In this document: piece after piece, positions 56,777 through 64,000 of the stretch
Numbering within the stretch: the stretch's first letter is position 1
How the letters are laid out: the number at the start of each line of letters is the position of its first letter
Assembly: GCA_025201375.1 (NCBI GenBank)
Contig: JAIWZP010000003.1
Coordinates: 992,001-1,056,000, forward strand
DNA: 64,000 bases
Origin: Gongronella butleri
Lineage: Eukaryota; Mucoromycota; Mucoromycetes; Mucorales; Cunninghamellaceae
Direction of reading: 5' to 3'
The notes under the pieces: generated by a model
Told to the model about the DNA's origin: nothing
The model's database searches: none
What the model saw: only the letters and a program-made list of their open reading frames with translations
Translations under genes and position numbers: made by a program

Positions 56777-58967
56777 CTACAGTTTTGGCCCGGCGGCCAG
56801 AGTTTCAGCCGATGCGCCCGCCTCGAATGTTTTGAAATTGTCGATGAACATGGTGGCGACCTTGCGCAATTGCTCGATATAATCGTTGCCCTGCCACGCC
56901 TTGCGCGGATCCAGCAGCTCGTCAGGCACGCCCGCCACCTTTTTAGGGATCTTGAAACCAAAGATTTCCAGTTCAGTGTACTCGGCATTGGCCAATTCGC
57001 CCGAATGGATCTATTTAAAGGAAGAAAAATGAACAAATGATTCGCCCCTTGGACAAGCGTTGATCACTTACCGAGTCGAGGATGGCGCGCGTGTACTTAA
57101 GTGGGCATCGCTTGGCGCCGGATGCCGCGCTGCCGCCAACCCAGCCCGTGTTGATCAGCCACGAATCGGCACCATGGTTTGCAATCTTCTCGGCAAGCAT
57201 GGTCGCGTAGCGTTGCGGATGAAGCACCAAGAATGGCGCACCAAAGCATGCCGAGAATGTAGGCTCTATTATTAAATGACGAGGGTTGGGGGGAAAACTG
57301 CGAATTTAGTACATGACACGCGTCATGCGCATAATTGCTTAGACTTACGAGGTTCCGTGACGCCCTCCTCGGTGCCAGCGACCTTGGTCGTGTAACCGCT
57401 GGCAAAGTGATACATGACCTGTGCAAAAAGACGCGTCAAAAAGGGCACGTCAGAATGGTTTTTGAAATCAAACGCGCATTTTCTTGTTTTACCTGCGCTG
57501 AGGTCAACTTGGACACGGGCGGGATGACGCCAAAGGCGTCACATGTCAGCAGGATGATGTTCTTTGGATGTCCGCCCAAGCATGGCAACTTGGCATTCTG
57601 GATGAAGGTGATGGGATAAGCGCAGCGCGTGTTCTCGGTTAAAAAGTCGTCCGAGTAGTCCACGACGCGTGTTTCCTCATCAAGCACCACGTTCTCCAAG
57701 ATGGCGCCAAACTAGAAACCATGTGGATAAAAAAAAAAAAGTGAGCATGCGACACACTTTTTTCTCAATTGTTCACTTTTTTTTTACGCGGATGGCATCA
57801 AAGATTTGAGGCTCCTTCTCGGCGGACAAGTCAATACACTTGGCGTAGCAGCCGCCCTCAATGTTGAAGATGCCATTGTCCGACCAGCAGTGCTCGTCGT
57901 CGCCAATGAGGCTGCGTTTGGGGTCGGCAGACAAGGTGGTCTTGCCCGTGCCGGACAAACCGAAAAAGACGGTGACGTCGCCCTTTTCGCCCTCGTTGGC
58001 CGAGCTGTGAAGCGACAAGACGCCCGCCTTGGGCATCAAATAATGCATCACCGTGAAAATCTAGCAAAAAAAAAGCGAAGAAATCAGTCCTTGTGCGCTC
58101 TTTTTTTTTTTTTTTTTTATTCTTTACGCCTTTCTTCATTTCGCCGGCGTATTCGGTGCCGAGAATGACAAATTCACGGCGCTTAAAGTTGATGGAGACG
58201 GATGTGGTGGACGTCATGCCTGTTGTGTAGCGATTGGCGGGGAATTCGCCTGCGTTGAAGATGGTAAAGTCGGGCGTGCCGAAATTCTCCAATTCTTCGT
58301 CCGTGGGCCTGATCAGCATGTTGCGCATGAACAGGATGTGGTAGGCACGCGACGCAATGACGCGCACCTTGATACGATACTTGGGATCCCATCCGGCAAA
58401 GCCGTCAAACACGTACAGGCGCGGATGCGTGTTCAAATAGTCAATGGCGCGCTCACGATTGATGAGAAACACGCGCTCGCTCATTTTCGTGTTGACAGGG
58501 CCCCACTAAACGCCCGCCCAAAAAAAAAAAAAATTTAACAAAAACAAAACAAACGACCGTCCATCATGTTTCTGAGCCGCCATTGGTCATCCATTTTTTT
58601 ACCCAAATATCATCCTTGGATGTATCCTCCTCGACAATGCGCTTGTCGTGGGGGCTACGGCCGGTCTTTTTGCCCGAGTACGAGCACAGGGCCCCTGTCG
58701 ATGAGATCACGGTGCCAAGCTCGTGCGTCAATGCCTCTTCATACAGCACAGGCACCGATGGATTGTGCTTGATGGTCACCTAGCAATTGAAAAAACAAGG
58801 TTGAGAGAGACGCCACTTCATTTTTTTTTCCTTTTTACCTTGTCATAGTCGATACCAGCCATGGTGTGCAGCTCTTCCTCCACTTTGGTGTGCTGGCTAG
58901 GCGGTCGTGGTGACTGGGGGCGTGAGCCAGGGCGACCAGCTGGGGAACCAGGGCGATACATAGTCAT
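56777..58967 (-). CDS. PCK1: Phosphoenolpyruvate carboxykinase (ATP), 557 aa
   Basis: Exons 58967-58839, 58779-58603, 58505-58128, 58060-57788, 57711-57493, 57418-57349, 57265-57072 and 57010-56777 (1674 nt). Key motifs are [19 protein letters not shown], the kinase-1a P-loop [13 protein letters not shown], the metal-binding [11 protein letters not shown], and [13 protein letters not shown]. Joins restore DIWWGPVN and [12 protein letters not shown]. It makes PEP from oxaloacetate, the first committed step of gluconeogenesis, in the cytosol. Residues ~4-25 form an unusual Pro/Gly/Ser/Arg-rich extension before the core. Confidence 0.5.
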
Positions 58968-59413
58968 TTTACTTGCAGAAAGGAATAAACAGAGGAAAAA
59001 GAGAGGGATGGAGAAAAAAGAAGGAGAGAGCGTGGGATCGTGAAATTGCTGGCGTGCCTTTTTTTTTTGGCAATTTGAGACCCCGCCGCGCTCCGCACAC
59101 ACCCTTGTTCATGCAGCTTGGCCTCCGCGTTCCCCGATGAGACACTCAAATCGTCGTCGTGAAGCATCTTTGTTTGTGCATAATTGTTATTTTTCTTTTT
59201 AAAAAAAGGGACGTATAATGGTGCTTGGTAGTGAAAAAATAAAATAAAAAAGCCATGAAGGAAAAAAAGGGTGCCCAAAACAAAGAAACAAAAAAATGTG
59301 AATGACGCGTGGAAAGGGAAAGAGGAAACAAGGTAAAAACAGAGGAAAATATAAAATCATAAAAAACGAGATAAAAAAAAAACGAGCAAAAACAATAAAT
59401 AGTGGGCCATAAA
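58968..59413. other. Intergenic region between PCK1 and the APSES gene
   Basis: Promoter of PCK1 and 3' flank of the APSES gene, A-rich. Nothing specific recognised. Confidence 0.5.
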
Positions 59414-60464
59414 TCATCTTGGTCGGCTGAGAAAATCAACATCTGTCTTAACTTCATCGCGTAGTGTTGGGCTAAAAGGGCGCGGATACGGAGCAGCGGG
59501 TTTTTGGTGATTGGCATAAGGATGGTGACGCTGTTGGCTGGAGAAGCCGGATCTAGATGCAGGTCGATGCGCGTGAAGGTGCTGGCCCAATGGGCTGCCC
59601 ACGTCGCGATGCATGATGGGGCTGGACGACCCGCTGTGATTGTGGCCACCAGTCGTCGATGCATTGGACGCCGCATTGTCCATGTACAGCGGTTGTGGGT
59701 GGTGGAACGCCGGAATCGTCGCGTCCAGCGCCTGGAACGCCGATGTTTTCTTCATTCCAATCCCCGATCCCGCGCCCGCAGATAAATCGGCTACAAAACC
59801 GGTCGTCGGTCCTGAATATGACGTGGATGACGCGCCATCCAGCCCCGTCGATGGGTCATTACCCCGCTCACCTAAAAAAAAAAAAAATGGTTAGAGACAC
59901 GGTTGTCATGCGACGCAACTCGGTGTTTGCGTTTTTATTGCGTTTTTCAATTTTTTTCAATTTTTTTTTTTTTTTTTTGCCTTTTTACCTCGATGATGCG
60001 ATGACAGGGTCATGCCGCTAGGAGACGACGACGACGTCGGATCGTACAAGGACAATTCGTTGGACCGATGACCCAAAAAGTCAGGGTAGGCGTGCGAGTG
60101 CGTGTCCACGTGATCATTGGACAATGAGCTGGAGGATACCGTCGATGGACCCGATGCACGATAGTCTAACAGCAAGTCATTGCTGCTATTGCCACTGCCA
60201 TGGTAGCTGTTGGTCATGGATGACTTGTAGCCTGAGCGAAAAAAGAAAGTTTTATGAGTCTCCTTCATTTCCCCTTGCTTTCATCCATCCCCTCTCTTGT
60301 CCTCTTTTTCCACTTTTTGCTCCTTGCACCCTCCCCCCTCTCCACGTGCATCCAATTGTTCCCGTCCCAACTCTTCAATTTACAAATGGCCCTTTTTCCA
60401 CGCGCTTCTCCCTTTTCCCTAGCTTTTTCCCCTATGCTTTTTTTGCGTTTTTTTTTTACGCCTC

Positions 60465-60499
<35 letters not shown>

Positions 60500-61670
60500 A
60501 CCATGAGACACGGCGCTCGAGTCGTGATGCGGGTCAGAAGTGATGGATGGCGTGTCCGACGACGAAAGGCGATCCCATGGGTAATAGGGTCTGTACGAGC
60601 CGCCGAGACGCGACATTGGCGCGGCAATGGGATGGCTGTACAGGAATGTCTGAGGATTGTCGACAAAGAGAGGGTACAGAATCTCTTGGATCTTGAATTG
60701 CGCAGAAAGCGCTTTTGCGCGTTCAAACGTGATCCTATAGCGTGGAACAAAGGAGAATGAGGAGCCTGTCAAAAGGGGATGACGAGGGGAAACACGGCCC
60801 AGGGAGCGCTTTTTTTTCTAATGGGCACGGGAAGGGGGAGGGGAAAGAAAAAGGAGCGCGCACCAATTTCTTTGAAGACTTTACCAGACACCCTTGAGAT
60901 GCATGGCTCCTACTTTGACGACGACGCGTCCTTTTTCATTTTTGAGGATGCCATCGCGCTTGCCGCGCGACATGCCTGCCACATTCAGCAATTTGGTGCC
61001 ATTGATCATGTCATTGTCTTGGAGAAAAAATGACAGTCAGTCAATGACGCACTTTTTTTTGGAATTTGCAAAACACGCGTTAAAAATTACCTTCGCGTCG
61101 CGCGACACAGATGCCATTGGCATCCACCTGGAAACAAATGGTGCGTTCGTCTTCCCAGAGTGTCGTTGTCAGCTTGGGTCTCGGCAAAAAGCCTCGGTGG
61201 GACAGACCATAGCCGTAAGATGGATGATACGACGTTGCATGCGACATGGAGGCATTGGTGAGCGACAGATCGGTCGAATGGCCCGAAAGCGACGTTGGCG
61301 TCGTGGGTGCGGTTGCAGGTGAGTGCGACAGGACGTACGGCGTGGATGAGAGCGGCAGAGATGGCCCTGCAGGCGGTGGTATCATTGTTTGCAGCGGATA
61401 CGAAGGTGTGGGCGTCGGCGAATCCAGAGCGTATTCTTGGTTATCCAAATGCTGCCACGGCGTTGCACTGTGCGTCGATCCAGCGTGATTTGGTACCGCG
61501 GACGAAGTGTCGCATCCCAATGGCCCACCACCACTACCACCAAATCGGTGTTGAGGCTGCGACGGGTGTGTCGGCGTCAATGGCGTGCTGGGAATCGGAT
61601 GCAGCGCACTTTGCGACGGCTGCTCGGCTTTCAGGTCGTACGGATATGAAGGGGACGATGTGGAATACAT
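59414..61670 (-). CDS. StuA/Efg1-type APSES transcription factor, 548 aa
   Basis: Exons 61670-61091, 61017-60885, 60734-60502, 60231-59989 and 59871-59414 (1647 nt). A ~165-residue Ser/Pro/Thr-rich N-terminus leads to the APSES DNA-binding domain across exons 1-3: [57 protein letters not shown] and [17 protein letters not shown], ending near [16 protein letters not shown]. Ser/His-rich tails follow. This matches the StuA/Sok2/Phd1/Efg1 class that controls morphogenesis and sporulation in ascomycetes; no ankyrin repeats, so not Swi4/Mbp1. It probably binds (A/T)CGCG(T/A)N(A/C). Confidence 0.5.
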
Positions 61671-62554
61671 CTATCTTTTTTTTTTTTCAAGAGAGTGTAA
61701 AAAAGACAAATTGGACGAGAATCAGTAAAAAAAAAAAAAAAACAAAAAAAAAAAAAAAACGAAAAAAAAAAGAAAAAAAGGTAAGAAGAGAGGGAAACAA
61801 AAAGGCAAGGGCAATCCATCCTTCTTTCTCTCTCAATGAGCATTGACTCAACAAAAAAAAAAAAGGAGCAAAACCACCGCGAACAGAAATTGATCAGGAT
61901 TGTCCGTGAAGATCATGAAAGGAGGTACGTCATGGAGACACCTCCTTGACCTCATCCGCTAGACACACCACTTTTTTTCTCTTTTCCTTGTCCCAAATCC
62001 TGTGTATGTCGCCGATCTTTTTTGTTTTTGCGAGCCCTTTTAACGCCAATTGCCACATTAAAGTAAGCTTACCTGCAATTTGAAGGAGGGCCAGGCCTGT
62101 CACAGAGGATCTTGGAGAAAAATAAAAGGCAAATTACTGAGGAGAGGGGTTGGATGCGAGGATGCCACGACCCGAAAAAAGAGAATGAGCCGCATGACAA
62201 AAGCAAGGGATGAAATCCCACACATCGATGTATGCCTATTTATTAGTCTGCATCTTACCTCGCTTTGTGAAGCAAGTCAATAATGGTCGGCGTGTTGAGG
62301 CGTGTCGGATGAACCTTAAAATGCTAGAAACAAAGCTGACTGTCTACAAATTGAACGCGTCCGAGGGTCCGAATTGCTTGTTCAATGAAAATAGTGCAAG
62401 AGGAGGGGACAATTGCGTCAAGGGAAGCAAAACAAAAAATGGCTATGTACAAGGGAAGAAGAAGAGAGGAAAAAAAAAGAGAGAGAAAAAGGGCAATGAA
62501 AAGGGCAAAAAAAAAAAAAAGGGCGCGTGTACGTGTGTGTGAGAGAGTGAGTGA

Positions 62555-62596
<42 letters not shown>

Positions 62597-64000
62597 AAGC
62601 GAATGAGCGTGTGTGTATATATCAAGGACCACTCTCCAAAGAGCAAGGGCGTTTTGTGGTTGAGCAATGCATGGTCAGCTGTAATGCAGCTTCTATAACA
62701 GAGATGCATCTCCTTTTTTTTTTCTTAAGGGGCAAAGGTTGCAATATAAAAAGATCATAATCAGGGCGCGAAAAGAAAATGAATCCGCCTATTGGCGCTC
62801 TCCTTCGCTTTTTGGGCCTCCCACGTCCTCCTTTGCACTTTTTCCCCTCATTTTCGCAGCCGTGGAGCTTCCTTTTTGCTCTCTCTTGCTTTTTTTTTTT
62901 ATTTCTTGCCCTTTAGCTTGCCTTCCTCCCCTCCCTCCCCCCTTGATTCTCGGTTCATTTGCTCGACGGAGTGTGTCCTCAGATCACCTTTTTTTGATTT
63001 TTCTAAAATGATGTCATGAGAATGGGGAAGGTCGATGATAAAAAAGAAGTGTCACCCGAACCATGGCATGGCATCATGACTGGGCATTTTCCATCCTCGT
63101 TGTTGTCATGATAAAACTCTCAATTGATCATGATCAATGGCAGAAAAGAAAAAGAAAAGCGTGCGACTGTGAAACGCGTAAAAAAAGTACGAACGCGTCG
63201 CGTCCAGGGCCCGCTGCCTTGTTTATCTTCTCTCAAAATTGATTGACGTATGGATTGTGTGCGGATGGAGGATCGTGGGTGCACATTTTGTGCGTGTCAT
63301 GTTTTGTGCGTGTCAATGTTTAACCTTGACCCTCATGGCGTCAGCTCTTTGACATCGTCCAGCAAGTAAATTGTTCTACTCGGTCGCATTATAAATCAAA
63401 CCGGGAAAAAAAATGGGGAAGGTTCATGAATGGAGATGATTGGACACTGCTCGAAAATCGATTTTTTTCTGACCAGGACGTGCGTCCTCTCTATAAACTT
63501 GAGTCCACTGGCTCTTGACGGTTCATGGCTTGATTCTTTTGGGGGTCTATCCATCCCATGACGATTTCCTATTACGATTTATGCTTGCATGGCGGTGGCA
63601 AGTGCCTTGATATGAAAAAATATCGGCTATGAAAAGAAAATTGAGCCACGACAGCCGCATGACCATGCGATGGCGCGATCAAGGGGGAACAAAAAAGTAC
63701 GTGAAATAGGAGACGCGCCGACTACTTCCCCATCTCCTATGTTGGCGCTCTTCTCATGCTCCTTTAGGATGAAAAAACAAGAAAATACGAGGTGCCGGGC
63801 TCACGATCAGATCATACCAAATGATACACGGCTCGGAAAGACAAAAAACCGGCCATTGGGGCCGATCGCGATCATTTTCAAGATAACCGAACTTGTTTCC
63901 GTTGGGTTAGATTTGAGAAATAAAAAAACGACAAAGAAAAGTCAGGGATCATGGATCGGAGGGAGGCGCCGATGCGTTTGGCGGCAAGGGGGCACAAATT
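61671..64000. promoter_or_regulatory. Long upstream region of the APSES gene
   Basis: 2.3 kb without a convincing gene, longer than the other promoters here, as is common for StuA-like regulators. The first ~200 bases are A-rich leader. It holds a GT microsatellite (62559-62594), GTCATGATAA-like words near 63106, and ACGCGT at about 63174 and 63195. A 5'-UTR intron is possible but not shown. Confidence 0.5.
62559..62594 (+). repeat. (GT)18 microsatellite
   Basis: A perfect GT run preceded by GAGTGAGTGAGT. Located about 0.9 kb upstream of the APSES start. Confidence 0.5.

Noticed and set aside
1..64000. CRISPR arrays, insertion sequences, bacterial operons
   Set aside because: Spliceosomal introns and gene content are eukaryotic; no regularly spaced identical repeats were seen.
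1..64000. tRNA or rRNA genes
   Set aside because: I scanned by eye for GGTTCGA-type B boxes with a matching A box and cloverleaf and found none; a tRNAscan-SE run would be decisive.

Overview
The window is nuclear DNA from a filamentous, early-diverging fungus. The best guess is Mucoromycota-type, from the style of the ricin-B lectin, the SANT/Myb gene and the StuA-type APSES factor; no rRNA or other marker confirms this. The layout is typical of a compact fungal genome: many short GT-AG introns (about 55-110 nt) with long T-tracts before the acceptor, small intergenic gaps and housekeeping genes on both strands. All multi-exon models were built by hand. Where exon coordinates are listed, the exon lengths sum to a multiple of three and the joins restore conserved motifs.

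Region by region: 1-2084 is the 3' part of a low-complexity regulator. 2085-4131 is non-coding with a dispersed repeat. 4132-11556 holds a ricin-B-fold lectin, a GRIP golgin (-), the ribosome assembly factor MRT4 and a SANT/Myb protein. 11557-16603 is a gene-poor island of degenerate repeats with one gene remnant. 16604-26460 holds an Ssb-like Hsp70 (-), SmE, an ABCD4-like transporter (-), poly(A) polymerase (-) and a GPI-anchored Kre9/Knh1-type wall protein (-). 27041-30049 holds a doubtful small gene and a frameshifted gene. 30257-36388 holds an NDUFAF3-like complex I assembly factor, an IRG-like GTPase (-), RanBP1 and a C2/proline-rich protein. 37992-44083 holds carnitine acetyltransferase, a MoCF/CinA-type protein, an OB-CCCH-methyltransferase fusion (-) and a small secreted protein (-). 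44084-48110 is a second repeat island. 48111-61670 holds mitochondrial bL17 (-), IBA57/CAF17, COQ2 (-), ERG28, an EF-hand protein, PEP carboxykinase (-) and a StuA-type APSES factor (-). 61671-64000 is a long upstream region.

The genes form no single pathway, but mitochondrial functions recur: Fe-S assembly, complex I assembly, ubiquinone synthesis, carnitine shuttle and mitoribosome.

The most unusual material is non-coding. There are at least three unrelated dispersed repeat families (A: four copies; B: two; C: two), a degenerate ~165-bp tandem array, islands rich in TACTGTA/TACAGTA, and a perfect 25-bp hairpin. Other oddities are three apparent GC-AG introns, a 4-nt microexon, a coding exon that is only the start codon, and an immunity-related-GTPase-like gene.
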